Positions 22,233-31,115 are shown, numbered from the stretch's first letter. The stretch: 36,138 nt of DNA from Acidimicrobiales bacterium MED-G01 (GCA_002457435.1 NTLA01000019.1:1-36138), one strand, 5' to 3'. Translations and numbers: made by a program. Notes: generated by a model from the letters alone, not told the origin.

Positions 22233-23213
22233 TCAGAAGGATGCAGTGGTTGCTCCATACATTTGGTCTTTGGTTTCGTCACGCAAAACCCTGAGTTCCT
22301 CGGTGAGAGCTTTCCTGCCCGCCTCGGCTTCGGGGTCTTCAGGGTAGTAAGCCAATTCGGATGCGGGATCCCCTGCAACTCGCGTTCCGATCAGATACCT
22401 GGGTTTGCTGTAGTCATACGGACGTGCCCGGTGAAGGGCTCGTCTGTTGTCCCACAACAATGTGTCTCCGACAACCCAATCGTGGCTGTAAACCCGTGAA
22501 TCGTCACCCACGACATGTTCGATCAGAGATCGGATCAATTTTCGACTTTCTTCGCGGCTAAGTCCGGGGACTCCAAAGGCATGCCGTCCCACGAACAAGT
22601 TGGGTTTCCCTGTTTCGGGATGAATCTTGACCAAAGGTCGCAAGTAGGCCTCCCCGTGATACACCTCGCCGTACAAGCCATCTCCATTTGTGTCAGGGAA
22701 GTCCCCAAGATCGTTCGCTTGGGAAAAGTTTGTCGAATGGAACGCGCTTAACCCAGCGATCAATTCCTTGGTGGCATCGTCGAGCGCTTCGTAGCCAGAT
22801 CGCAGGTCAGCTAGCTCAGTTTGTCCACCTTCTTCGGGAACAACTACTGCGGACAGCATTGCCACCCTGCTTGCTATTGGTTTGTAAGTCGAGTCAGTGT
22901 GCCAGGTTTCGTTTCCGACATTGGTTCGCATCAATTGGGACTGAAGGTCATAAATCTTGCCGAAACTGCCGTCCTCATGTTTCTTCTGGTTTGCCATAGG
23001 AGCCCCACCAAACTCCAAATCCCCGAAACGTTTCCCAAAAGCGATGCTGCTTTCTTCGTCGAGATGTTGATCTGGGAACAGCAAGAAGCCGTGGTTTAGA
23101 AAGGCTGCGTGCAGTTCACTGAACTCATCATCGCCCAGATTTTTGAGATCCATGCCAGTAGCGGTGGCACCGAAAGCTTTGTTGGCCATTGGAACGATCG
23201 TTATGTCACTCAT
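22233..23213 (-). CDS. TauD/TfdA-family 2-oxoglutarate dioxygenase
   Basis: This 326-residue enzyme has the family core: H105-T-D107 in NETWHTDSTY, distal H261 in DNRRALHRARPYD, and the 2-oxoglutarate arginine near R278 in LIGTRV. The family hydroxylates carbon next to a hetero-atom, releasing sulfite from taurine or a phenol from 2,4-D-type ethers. The substrate is unknown. GATGL at NGDGLYGEV is an unusual acidic insert. The start MSDITI follows CGGGGATCAGG. It is the last gene of a three-gene operon with the fused CoA-transferase and the hydratase, which suits an ether- or side-chain-cleaving step feeding CoA-thioester degradation. Confidence 0.9.
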   Translation of the reverse strand: MSDITIVPMANKAFGATATGMDLKNLGDDEFSELHAAFLNHGFLLFPDQHLDEESSIAFGKRFGDLEFGGAPMANQKKHEDGSFGKIYDLQSQLMRTNVGNETWHTDSTYKPIASRVAMLSAVVVPEEGGQTELADLRSGYEALDDATKELIAGLSAFHSTNFSQANDLGDFPDTNGDGLYGEVYHGEAYLRPLVKIHPETGKPNLFVGRHAFGVPGLSREESRKLIRSLIEHVVGDDSRVYSHDWVVGDTLLWDNRRALHRARPYDYSKPRYLIGTRVAGDPASELAYYPEDPEAEAGRKALTEELRVLRDETKDQMYGATTASF

Positions 23214-23291
23214 CCTGATCCCCGAGTCCCTTGTTAAGAACAGGCTAGCCAACCAGCGAGGTCTGAGAGTGGGAACCTGATGCGAGAGCCA

Positions 23292-24083
23292 CTACGAGCA
23301 AGCGAGCTCAACCGATCCATGACTACCCACCGAGAATTTCACCTGGTCAGCGACTTGTGGAAAATAAGTGATGACGGTACTGCCGGTCATAACAAACTCT
23401 CCTGCCTGAATAGACCGGCCTCGCTCGTTGAGATGATTAGCGAGCCAGGCGACTGCCTCAAAGGGATGACCTAATGCATCACCGGTTTGACCAGACCCGA
23501 GCACTTCGCCGTTGACCTCCAGAACCGTTGGAGTGTTCACGAGGTCAAGGTCTTGCCAAGTAGCGAAGGGAGAACCCAGAACGACTCCAGCGTTCCAGGC
23601 ATTTTCAGATACTGAATCGAACGGGTTGAGTTGGTCATAGTCAGCATCTCGATCTTCGATCAATTCAAAGGCTGGGTAACATTTGTCGACCGCTGCCCGA
23701 ATGCTTTCTCTCGTATGAGGCGTTTCTCCTGCCTTCAAGTCGGAGCCAAGCTGGACAGCGATTTCACATTCAAGACCGAGGTGGCGGTGTTCGCCAAGAA
23801 CCACTTGTCCCGGCGAAGGTTGAACTCGACTGTCGAAAACAGCCCCAGACAAAGGGTGGTCCACGCCACAGAACTCCTGCATCGCCTTGCTTGTGAGCGC
23901 TACTTTCCAGGCAACTATCTGTTCGCCGCGCCCAACCATGATGTCGATAAAGGCGTCCTGGACGAGATATGCATTGTCCAGAGAGGGATCATCGACCCTG
24001 TCTGCCAGCGTGTGGTGCTGTGCTTTGGTCTCAAGTTCTTCTATGAATGATGTTGCTATCCCTATTCGTTCCTGCTCGTTCAC
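23292..24083 (-). CDS. 2-keto-4-pentenoate hydratase / FAH-family protein
   Basis: This protein of about 263 residues resembles MhpD/2-hydroxypenta-2,4-dienoate hydratase and 4-oxalocrotonate decarboxylase of the FAH-like fold: SKAMQEFCGVDHPLSG, the metal-site ECEIAVQLGSDL (E-x-E around residues 104-106), CYPAFELIEDRD, and the GEFVMTGS C-terminal motif. It would hydrate or decarboxylate a vinylogous keto-acid after ring cleavage. The start deserves a note: ATG 24089 lies one base after GGAGG and cannot be used well, while GTG 24081-24083 is seven bases from it, so I start there. It is the middle gene of the operon. Confidence 0.88.
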   Translation of the reverse strand: MNEQERIGIATSFIEELETKAQHHTLADRVDDPSLDNAYLVQDAFIDIMVGRGEQIVAWKVALTSKAMQEFCGVDHPLSGAVFDSRVQPSPGQVVLGEHRHLGLECEIAVQLGSDLKAGETPHTRESIRAAVDKCYPAFELIEDRDADYDQLNPFDSVSENAWNAGVVLGSPFATWQDLDLVNTPTVLEVNGEVLGSGQTGDALGHPFEAVAWLANHLNERGRSIQAGEFVMTGSTVITYFPQVADQVKFSVGSHGSVELACS

Positions 24084-24185
24084 GAGCATCCCTCCTTCAT
24101 CGCCCTTAGTTGATTGTTGCACTGAATTATTCGGCTCGCAGCAATGTGGAATCTAAAGACTGATCCGAACGCAAGAACAACGGTG

Positions 24186-26537
24186 TCAATAAAGAGCCTC
24201 AACCGCTGCTAGGTCAGCGATTCGGTCCCCGTCGTAACCCAACATGTCGCTGAGTACTTCGAATGTGTGTTCACCAATCGGTGGCCCACCCCACAGCGCC
24301 GTAGACGGCGTTCGGCTTAGTTGATAGTGAGAACCCTCCACAAAGGTCTCACCGGCGTATGTTTGGGGTACACGGCGAAAATGATTCCGATGGGCCAACT
24401 GGGGGTCGCTGATCGCGTCAGATGAATCAGATACGACGTGAGCAGCTACCCCATGAGTTTGTAGCAGTTCTTGCAGTTCAAAACGGTCTTGGGAAGCGGT
24501 CCAATTTCCGATGATTGAGTCATCTAGATATTCATTTCCAATGAGTTCAGAGAGCGTCTTCTCAGCTTCTGAATCTTGACACACGATGGCGATCCATCTG
24601 TCATCACCTTGAACTGGGTACACACCATGAACGCTGTACCGTTCACTGGAGTTCGCCGAACGTTGAGCAGTGCGTCCATTTACTTCTTGGTCTAAAAGAG
24701 CTGGACCGAGAAGGTGCAGCGCAGATTCATGTTGGCTGAGGTCTATGTATGACCCCTCACCTGTTCTTCGTTGATGATCAAGCGCTGCTACGAGAGCTGT
24801 AACTGTGAAACGTGGAGCGGTGTAGTCGGTGTAGGCGAGAAACGGCCCAGTAGGGGGCCGGTCCGGCCATCCCGTAATTTCGTAGAATCCACTTAACGCT
24901 CCTGCAAGGTTGCCGAAACCCGGGTACATGTTCATGGGACCGGTTTGCCCCATCAGACAACTCGACAACATTACGATTTCGGGTTTGTGTTGCTTTATAG
25001 ATGCGTAGTCAAGCCCCCAATTCGCCATGGCTTTGGGAGTAAAGGCTTCGATTACGACGTCAGCCCAGTCGATCAAATCCCAAACCACCGTGTGAGCTTC
25101 TTCGACAGATAAGTCAAGGCTGATCAAGTGCTTTCCGGCATTAGCCGAGTGGTATTGCGCGGTGTTATCTGGGTGAGTTTCATCATTCACAAATGGGCCA
25201 GCGTTACGAATTACATCAATTCGGCCTTCAGATTCAATCCTGACGACCGTTGCTCCATGGTCGGCAAGGTTTCGTGTCGCCATAGGCGCAGCTATCGCCC
25301 AAGTGAAATCCAGAACCTTTACTCCTTCTAATGGTCTATTTGTTGGTGATGGCTCTACAGGTACGGGGCTCGAAGGCTTGCGGCCGCTTCGCTCAAGTAT
25401 CTCTTGTGTATGTTCACCGAGCTTGGGAGGTGGCCCGAGGTTCTTCAGTTCGACGCTCCCCTTAGCGAAACGGCCCGGAAATTTGTGTCCCAGTTGAGGA
25501 ACCTCTTCAAAAAATTCTCGGGCCGCCAGATGCTCAGATTCGACAATGTCTTTCGTAGTAGCAACTGGAGCGATGAGGAGTCGCCTTTCGCTGTTACCGG
25601 CCATCAACTCGGCCTTGGTTCTAGTTGCGGTAAACGCCGCAATAGCGTCTTGCGCTCGATACAGATCCTCGGCGTCAGCTTGTCCCGAAAAGATCATCAT
25701 GAAGAAATCAATCCAGTTCAGATCGCGTGTTGCTTCATCACAGAAGCCTTCTTCATGCACCCAATTCATAAGTCGCTGACTGTACGGACCGAGCATTTCT
25801 CCGAACATGAAAGTAATTGACACGAAACCGTCTTTCGCGGGGTAGACGGTCCTAATGACGTACTCGCCAGCCTTTATTCCGCCACCCGCACGCGCCATGG
25901 GCGGTGCGCCGACAGCACTCGTCATCAACATGGTCTGTGTGCATTGAGTTACAGCTTGCTGTGCCGACACGTCGATATGTTGACCCCAGCCCGAGACGCT
26001 TCTCTCGAATAGGGCAATGGTTGTGGCCTCAGCCGCCTCTAGGGCGCCGTGCAACCAACCTTGGGGTACAGCGCCAACCTGGACCGGGGCACGATCAGGG
26101 TCCCCGGTCAGGCCGAGTTGGCCGCCCGCCGCTAGCAGTGTCAGATCAGTTGCTAGCCAGTCGCTTTTCGGACCCGTCGCGCCAAAGGGTGACAGGCTGA
26201 CCGTCAACAGAGACGGGTTGTCTTCACGTAACTTTTCGAGGTCAAGTTCTTCAAAGGCTCCACAGTCAAGGACAACATCTGCCGTTGCGGCCAAACGTTC
26301 AATTTCTTCGACTCCTCCAATGACGGATTTCTTGCCCCGGTTCCAAGCCCAATGCGTTAAAGACTTCTCAATATCCTCTTCGTCATGGGCAAAAGGCCCA
26401 ACGTGTCGCGAGTGGGTCCCGCCCGGGGGTTCAATGGCGACAACCTCAGCCCCCAGCTGAGCTAACAGCAGTCCAGTCAAATTAGAACGTTCATCTGTGA
26501 GATCAAGAATCCGGTATGGCGAAAGCATGTCCGCCAT
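24186..26537 (-). CDS. fused double-domain CaiB/BaiF CoA-transferase
   Basis: This 783-residue protein is two full class III CoA-transferases in one chain. Domain 1 (about 1-390) begins SPYRILDLTDERSNLTGLLLAQLGAEVVAIE; domain 2 (about 400-783) begins PLEGVKVLDFTWAIAAPMATRNLADHGATVVRIE. Domain 2 retains an aspartate in AYTDYTAPRF, where the catalytic aspartate is expected. In domain 1 the corresponding region reads VGAVPQGWLHGALEA, without an aspartate, so it may be structural. Class III enzymes work as interlocked dimers, so the fusion could make a pseudo-heterodimer. It leads a three-gene operon. The ATG at 26537 sits behind AGGCAG; substrate unknown. Confidence 0.92.
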   Translation of the reverse strand: MADMLSPYRILDLTDERSNLTGLLLAQLGAEVVAIEPPGGTHSRHVGPFAHDEEDIEKSLTHWAWNRGKKSVIGGVEEIERLAATADVVLDCGAFEELDLEKLREDNPSLLTVSLSPFGATGPKSDWLATDLTLLAAGGQLGLTGDPDRAPVQVGAVPQGWLHGALEAAEATTIALFERSVSGWGQHIDVSAQQAVTQCTQTMLMTSAVGAPPMARAGGGIKAGEYVIRTVYPAKDGFVSITFMFGEMLGPYSQRLMNWVHEEGFCDEATRDLNWIDFFMMIFSGQADAEDLYRAQDAIAAFTATRTKAELMAGNSERRLLIAPVATTKDIVESEHLAAREFFEEVPQLGHKFPGRFAKGSVELKNLGPPPKLGEHTQEILERSGRKPSSPVPVEPSPTNRPLEGVKVLDFTWAIAAPMATRNLADHGATVVRIESEGRIDVIRNAGPFVNDETHPDNTAQYHSANAGKHLISLDLSVEEAHTVVWDLIDWADVVIEAFTPKAMANWGLDYASIKQHKPEIVMLSSCLMGQTGPMNMYPGFGNLAGALSGFYEITGWPDRPPTGPFLAYTDYTAPRFTVTALVAALDHQRRTGEGSYIDLSQHESALHLLGPALLDQEVNGRTAQRSANSSERYSVHGVYPVQGDDRWIAIVCQDSEAEKTLSELIGNEYLDDSIIGNWTASQDRFELQELLQTHGVAAHVVSDSSDAISDPQLAHRNHFRRVPQTYAGETFVEGSHYQLSRTPSTALWGGPPIGEHTFEVLSDMLGYDGDRIADLAAVEALY

Positions 26538-26598
26538 TCTGCCTGTTTGACGAGCGGTACGTGAGATGATGCTAAATCTGTCAGGGGAGGTAGGAAAG

Positions 26599-27108
26599 AT
26601 GGAGAGCGACGACCAGCGTTTGAACATGTTGCGAGAATCCATACGCCTGACCGAAGAAATTCTTTCCGAAGGCGGCCAGAGCCAGAAACCAAAGTTAGAT
26701 CCGACCGTCCAAGCGAAGTTGGTGCATGGTCGCGATTGGAGAATTAGGTATCTGAACCACTTAGAAGAAGGTGGGCCGCTGCTCGAAGCTGGTGATGAAT
26801 GGTCAATGCATCACGGTCATGATTTAGCCATCGAATGGGGATACGAAGCATGGGATGAAAATCGAATCGGCCTGCGATGTAGAAGTTGCGACGATTGGAT
26901 TCAGCTGTATGACGTTGACCGGAACCCCTCGACTGCGCCTACAGTCGCCGATCTGTACCTCGAGCATGAAACTCACACAGTGGTGTCTTGGCGACAGGGT
27001 CTAGAAGCCGGCATTGAATGCGTCACTTGTGGAGCTGTGAATGACAAAGGGTTCCCATTACTTGAGGCACCGGTCAGTGCATGGTTCGACGATGTTTGGA
27101 ACGGGTAA
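26599..27108 (+). CDS. small CxxC-containing protein of unknown function
   Basis: This 169-residue protein has a helical N-terminus (RLNMLRESIRLTEEILSE), a central DWRIRYLNHLEEGG and HHGHDLAIEWGYEAW stretch, and two CxxC pairs, LRCRSCDDW (about residues 94-99) and ECVTCGAV, spaced about 50 residues apart, which could bind one zinc ion. No known family is recognised. The ATG lies behind GGAGG-TAGGAAAG. It is divergent from the fused CoA-transferase and ends 29 bp before the tRNA gene on the opposite strand. A regulator or nucleic-acid-binding protein is possible but not shown. Confidence 0.75.
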   Translation: MESDDQRLNMLRESIRLTEEILSEGGQSQKPKLDPTVQAKLVHGRDWRIRYLNHLEEGGPLLEAGDEWSMHHGHDLAIEWGYEAWDENRIGLRCRSCDDWIQLYDVDRNPSTAPTVADLYLEHETHTVVSWRQGLEAGIECVTCGAVNDKGFPLLEAPVSAWFDDVWNG

Positions 27109-27137
27109 GTATCACAAAATTTAGGAGCAACAGTTTG

Positions 27138-27219
27138 TGCGCCGGGTGGGACTCGAACCCACACGCCCGAAGACACCGGCACCTAAAGCCGGCGCGTCTG
27201 CCAGTTCCGCCACCGGCGC
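27138..27219 (-). tRNA. tRNA-Leu (anticodon UAG)
   Basis: The minus strand folds as a class II tRNA: acceptor GCGCCGG/CCGGCGC with discriminator A, anticodon stem CCGGC/GCCGG with loop TTTAGGT giving anticodon UAG, a long variable arm typical of leucine, and T arm GTGGG-TTCGAGT-CCCAC. It reads codons CUN, mainly CUA. The 3' CCA is not encoded. Confidence 0.97.
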
Positions 27220-27229
27220 TCGGTTTCAA

Positions 27230-27258
27230 CTTATCGGTCAAAAGTGTCGACCATTCAA
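27230..27258 (-). promoter_or_regulatory. promoter of tRNA-Leu
   Basis: TTGAAT (27253-27258) and GATAAG (27230-27235) on the minus strand are exactly 17 bp apart, and the -10 ends ten bases before the tRNA. The remaining 27259-27419 holds no supported gene. Confidence 0.6.
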
Positions 27259-27419
27259 CTGTTGAGCCCACCATCGTAAAAGTTACAAGGAGGAGAGCTG
27301 TTCTTGAATGCTAGAAATTGCGGACCTTCGGATGTTGAGAGCTAAAGACTGCCAGCGCAACGAAGTTGTATGGTCGCTGAATCCACTTTCGGACCTAAAA
27401 CTAAGAGCGGGGTTGAGTT

Positions 27420-27809
27420 ATGCGGGCCACCAGAATATTTACCGGGGAAGACGGCAGATCACACTTCGAAGACCTTGAAATCCCGGGTACCGACCTTGGT
27501 CCGCCCTTAGGGGAGATCAGCGCTTCGGTTCCGAGTGTCTCATCTTTCTTTCGATCAACTCGAACCGAAGGCGACGAAGACGTATATGACTACCATTGCG
27601 CACCTCAAAGACAGTTCGTTATCCACTTGAAGGGCGCGGTCGAGATCGAGGTGGGCGATGGAAGCAAGCGCCGATTCGGGGTGGGCGATGTCTTGCTGGC
27701 CGATGACACTACAGGTCAAGGCCACATCAGCAGGGGAGTGGAAACACCCCGAGAACAGGTCTTCATAGTCCTTCCTGACGACCTTGATATGGAGTCCTGG
27801 CAGACTTGA
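27420..27809 (+). CDS. cupin-domain protein
   Basis: This 129-residue protein is a single small cupin. DYHCAPQRQFVIHLKGAVEIEVGDGSKRRFGVGDVLLADDTTGQGH contains the beta-barrel turn motifs; the usual first HxH is reduced to YHCAPQRQ, and H in TGQGHI is the second-motif histidine, so metal binding may be weak. It could be an isomerase, small dioxygenase or sensor domain; the function is not known. GAGCGGGG precedes the ATG. It is followed 59 bp later by the double EthD gene on the same strand and is probably cotranscribed with it. Confidence 0.85.
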   Translation: MRATRIFTGEDGRSHFEDLEIPGTDLGPPLGEISASVPSVSSFFRSTRTEGDEDVYDYHCAPQRQFVIHLKGAVEIEVGDGSKRRFGVGDVLLADDTTGQGHISRGVETPREQVFIVLPDDLDMESWQT

Positions 27810-27868
27810 GGGCTCCTGCCGATTCCATTTTCGGGGAGAACTAAGATCAAGATGTATGGGGAGGCAAA

Positions 27869-28642
27869 ATGCTTAGATTGACGTTCCTAATTCGCCGCAA
27901 GGAAGGGATGACCAGAGAAGCGATGCAGAGATACTGGCTCGAAGAGCATGCCCCTCTCGTTGCTAGCCACTCACAAACCTTGAGCATGCTTCGTTATGTA
28001 CAGGTCCACACCACCGATGATGACCACAGTCGTCTCACTGGTCGACGAGGCGAGATGGAAGAGCCCTATGACGGCGTCGCAGAAGTTTGGTGGGACTCGA
28101 AAGATGCAATGGTCGAAGCGACGCGATCAAAAGAAGGTCGCCACATCGATCAGCTTCTTAGATCTGACGAAGCGCAATTCATGGATCTAGAGCGCTCCGT
28201 TGCTTGGTTCAACTACGAATACCCGCAGGTGAACCCAACCCCAGAAAACATTGTGGCAACTGAACGGTCGAGTTTGATCAAGTTGTACTTTCCGTTGCGG
28301 CAAATCGAATCTCTGAACACTGAAGAAGCTCAGTGGTATTGGCGAACACACCACGGACCAGTCATTCGGCGTCAAGCCCACGGATCCGGAATATTGCGCT
28401 ACCAACAGGTTCACCGCGATGAACCAGAACTGACTGCCGGAATCAACGGTTCTCGAGGATCAAACGTTGAGCCGTACCTCGGACACGCCGAGGTCTGGAT
28501 GGACCGAAGCGCTATGGGCAACCCGACCCCAGAAAACAAGGCTGCCTCAAAACGTGCTTATGAGGATGAAGCCAAGTTCATAGATTTCGCACGTTCCTCA
28601 ATGTTTCTGACGAAAGAGCACGTAATTATTGATCGGCGTTGA
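27869..28642 (+). CDS. tandem EthD-domain protein
   Basis: This 257-residue protein contains two EthD-like ferredoxin folds: RLTFLIRRKEGMTREAMQRYWLEEHAPLV (from residue 3) and IKLYFPLRQIESLNTEEAQWYWRTHHGPVI (from about 137). Each has the W-x-x-x-H-(A/G)-P motif and an L-R-Y-x-Q-V-H strand typical of EthD, together with a closing AEVW strand. EthD-type proteins assist oxidative attack on ethers or polyketides. Fusing two copies makes an obligate intramolecular dimer. GGGGAGG lies four bases before the ATG. Its last 17 bases overlap the convergent nitroreductase gene's end. Confidence 0.88.
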   Translation: MLRLTFLIRRKEGMTREAMQRYWLEEHAPLVASHSQTLSMLRYVQVHTTDDDHSRLTGRRGEMEEPYDGVAEVWWDSKDAMVEATRSKEGRHIDQLLRSDEAQFMDLERSVAWFNYEYPQVNPTPENIVATERSSLIKLYFPLRQIESLNTEEAQWYWRTHHGPVIRRQAHGSGILRYQQVHRDEPELTAGINGSRGSNVEPYLGHAEVWMDRSAMGNPTPENKAASKRAYEDEAKFIDFARSSMFLTKEHVIIDRR

Positions 28643-29807
28643 TTTCGTCGTCAACCAACGACTTCACTCCTTGCACAACGCGCTGCATATTGGACTTGTG
28701 AATGAGTCTTCGTTGAAACAGCACTCCGTCCTCTTTGGCGGGGTCCTCTTGGGCCCGTGACGCTGTTCCGTTGTTTTCCTTTCCGATAACCATTGAGAAT
28801 CGCAAACGGGTCCCAGGGCCTTGTTCAGCGAGTTCGAAACGCCAGATTGCACCAGGTTTGTTCTCATCGGTAATGCGCCACTCAAATTCCTGTTTTTCGG
28901 TCCACCTTGTGACAATGCATTCGGTCTCCCACTCTCGCACTCCTGGTATCGCATTTCTTCCCTTGAACTTCGAACCGACTCCCACCTCGCCCTCGGTAAT
29001 CCACTCTGCACCGACGAATTCCTCAGAGAAGAGTGCTGGCATATTGATGTCGGAAACAACTTCCCATACAGCTTTGGGGCGAGCATCGGTATCTATCTCA
29101 GCGACAACTCCGGGGCCGTCCACAATTCGTGACGAACCATCAATACTTGGCTGCTCGCGAGTGAACCCCCACTGATCGAAGTAAGTGATGTTCGAGGCTG
29201 GGCGTCGGACAGCGGGAGAGAAATCGTGGCCGATGGTGTGGGCAACGGGGAAACAAACAAGGGTTGTCACCCCAGCAGGTATTCCTAGAAGCTCAGCAAC
29301 TTCAGCAGTTTTCTCGTTAAGCATTGTCGCGTAGGCGGTTCCCAACCCTCTGGATCGAAGGGCCAAGTTGAAGCTCCATGCTGAGGGAATAGCGCTGTCA
29401 AACAATCCCGGACGACCGCTGTTGTCATGGATGCCCCAGATAGCACACATCACCAGAGCAGGGGCTTTGGAGAAATTTTCGACTAAGTATGCACTCGAAC
29501 TCACGATGTGCTCTTTGGGGTGACCGGTGCCATCCAATCGTCCTCTTGCCTTGAGAAACAGAGTCCCGACTTCGGAGTACAACACGCCTAGTTGATCTTT
29601 GAGACTTTGGTCCCGGATTACCAGCCACCGCCGACTCGCGTCGTTACCGCCGGTTGGCGCCTGTTCGGCTAAATCAATGCACTCAAAGAGCAGTTCGTCG
29701 GTGACTTCCCGACCGAAGTCCAAACGTTTTCGAACAGCCCGCGTTGTCGTCAATAAGCGGTCGACTTGAGCAAGATCGAAACCTGACTCAGAAAGATCAT
29801 CATTCAT
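28626..29807 (-). CDS. nitroreductase-SRPBCC fusion protein
   Basis: This 393-residue protein joins two domains. Residues 1 to about 215 are a nitroreductase-like flavin domain: TTTRAVRKRLDF, the AEQAPTGGNDASRRWLVI FMN loop, and SAIPSAWSFNLALRSRGLGTAYATM. From about 230 onward is an SRPBCC (polyketide-cyclase/START-like) hydrophobic-pocket domain: VVAEIDTDARPKAVWEVVSDINMPALFSEEFVGAEW through RLRFSMVIGKE. The nitroreductase may use the cavity as its substrate carrier. No metal site is present. It is transcribed toward and overlaps the EthD gene. I know of each domain alone; the combination looks uncommon. Confidence 0.88.
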   Translation of the reverse strand: MNDDLSESGFDLAQVDRLLTTTRAVRKRLDFGREVTDELLFECIDLAEQAPTGGNDASRRWLVIRDQSLKDQLGVLYSEVGTLFLKARGRLDGTGHPKEHIVSSSAYLVENFSKAPALVMCAIWGIHDNSGRPGLFDSAIPSAWSFNLALRSRGLGTAYATMLNEKTAEVAELLGIPAGVTTLVCFPVAHTIGHDFSPAVRRPASNITYFDQWGFTREQPSIDGSSRIVDGPGVVAEIDTDARPKAVWEVVSDINMPALFSEEFVGAEWITEGEVGVGSKFKGRNAIPGVREWETECIVTRWTEKQEFEWRITDENKPGAIWRFELAEQGPGTRLRFSMVIGKENNGTASRAQEDPAKEDGVLFQRRLIHKSNMQRVVQGVKSLVDDEINADQ

Positions 29808-29841
29808 GCAACGAATCTACGCTCATATCTCCCAGCTGCGC

Positions 29842-31089
29842 TCAGTGCGGCCGCACCGAAAAAACTGAAGGAGGAACTAACGGGCGCGGAGATGACGATG
29901 TTGGCTTGTAATCGGAACTTGGTGCCCCAGGTTTTGGTAAGCGAAGCGCTCCGACAATGCCTAGTAAGGCGCAGGCAGCAGACAACAGCAACACCCAGAG
30001 AAACGTTGAAGTCCAATCAGCGAGCACTCCACCGATTTGGGGAGAGATCATTTGCGCTACGCCGAAAGCGAGAGTCGCCGCGCTGAAACCAGGCCCATAA
30101 TCCTCGGTCGACGCGTTTTCAACGAAATACATGGTGAGGCTGACCGGTATCGACGCAAAGATCATCCCGATCACTACTGAAGATGCAAGTGTGGGAAGTA
30201 CCCACCCAGGCAGGATGGTTATTACCAAAACGCTCCAAAGACCGAAGGCGCAACCAAGAGTCGCTCGAGTTCCAAACGTGGAAACTGACTTCGCGACAAT
30301 GGGGCCACCGAATACCATCCCAAGTCCGATCAAGGTGAACGACAGAGACGCATTGCTGGCCGACCAGCCGTTATCACCCTCTAACCGGCTACTCATGAAG
30401 GCCAAAACGAGCAGATACATGAAACCGAAGGTCGTGTACATAGCCGTCACGGGTCTCCAGCCAGGGACACGACGCAGGGCATCGAACCCACCGACGCTGC
30501 CCTTAGGCGAAAGCTGTTCTTGCGCGTGCCTAACAACGGCAACAGTTCCGACTGCTACCAGGAGTCCAATGACTGTTTGGACCACGTAAACGTTGCGCCA
30601 ACCTTCGTCCCCCCAAATCCGCCGAACCCAGCCGGCTAATTGGCTGGTGAACACGATGCTGAGAGCCATGCCTGATGAAAGAAGTCCGATAGCTGTGCCC
30701 CGTTTTTCGGGCGGAAAGGCAGCGCTAGCAACAACTGGGGTTGGAATCCAGACCCAGGCCCCACCAAAGCCGCTGCAGAACATTCCAAACATCAAGACCG
30801 GGGCATTGGGAGCAACAGCAGATACCAGTTGGCCTGCCACGGCGATGAAAAGACCGACCTTCATAATGGTCAGCAACCTGAGACGAGACGCGGCAATAGC
30901 GACTGCGAGAGTGCCAACGAGATAGGCGGTGACATTCGCGGTAGCTATGGAACCTGCAACCGTATTCGATAACCCCAGATCTGAACGCATCGCAGGCAGT
31001 ACCACGCCCAAGGTAAATCGACCGAATCCTTGAGCTACACCGGCGCTCGCTGCTGCAAACGCGACGGCGATCCAGGCGCGAGCAGTCAC
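29842..31089 (-). CDS. MFS transporter (YbfB/YjiJ-like)
   Basis: This 415-residue protein has twelve hydrophobic segments and the pattern of YbfB/YjiJ-type major facilitators: an N-terminus GVAQGFGRFTLGVVLPAMRSDLGLS, FCSGFGGAWVWIPTPVVASAAFPPEKRGTAIGLLSSGMALSI, and a proline-rich cytoplasmic tail. It would export or import a small organic molecule by proton exchange; the substrate is unknown. The likely start is GTG 31087-31089 with an abutting AGGGG, which suggests weak or leaderless translation. A perfect 19-bp palindrome lies eight bases upstream, between it and the divergent monooxygenase, so both may answer to one regulator. Confidence 0.9.
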   Translation of the reverse strand: MTARAWIAVAFAAASAGVAQGFGRFTLGVVLPAMRSDLGLSNTVAGSIATANVTAYLVGTLAVAIAASRLRLLTIMKVGLFIAVAGQLVSAVAPNAPVLMFGMFCSGFGGAWVWIPTPVVASAAFPPEKRGTAIGLLSSGMALSIVFTSQLAGWVRRIWGDEGWRNVYVVQTVIGLLVAVGTVAVVRHAQEQLSPKGSVGGFDALRRVPGWRPVTAMYTTFGFMYLLVLAFMSSRLEGDNGWSASNASLSFTLIGLGMVFGGPIVAKSVSTFGTRATLGCAFGLWSVLVITILPGWVLPTLASSVVIGMIFASIPVSLTMYFVENASTEDYGPGFSAATLAFGVAQMISPQIGGVLADWTSTFLWVLLLSAACALLGIVGALRLPKPGAPSSDYKPTSSSPRPLVPPSVFSVRPH

Positions 31090-31096
31090 CCCTAGA

Positions 31097-31115
31097 GACT
31101 ATCAATTTGATAGTC
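31097..31115. promoter_or_regulatory. 19-bp palindromic operator between MFS and BVMO genes
   Basis: GACTATCAATTTGATAGTC is perfectly symmetric around its central T. Its size and ATCAA/TTGAT core suit a MarR- or TetR/GntR-type dimer. It touches the MFS start region and lies 124 bp before the monooxygenase start. Confidence 0.65.

Noticed and set aside
22211-22233. AGGTGA/TCACCT hairpin between the lipoprotein and TfdA-like genes
   Set aside because: Only six base pairs with an 11-nt loop and no T tract, overlapping a stop codon; too weak to call a terminator.
27309-27488. Forward frame starting MLEIADLRML behind a GGAGGAG
   Set aside because: The spacing is about 12 bases, the frame runs into the cupin gene out of frame, and composition changes inside it; probably chance.
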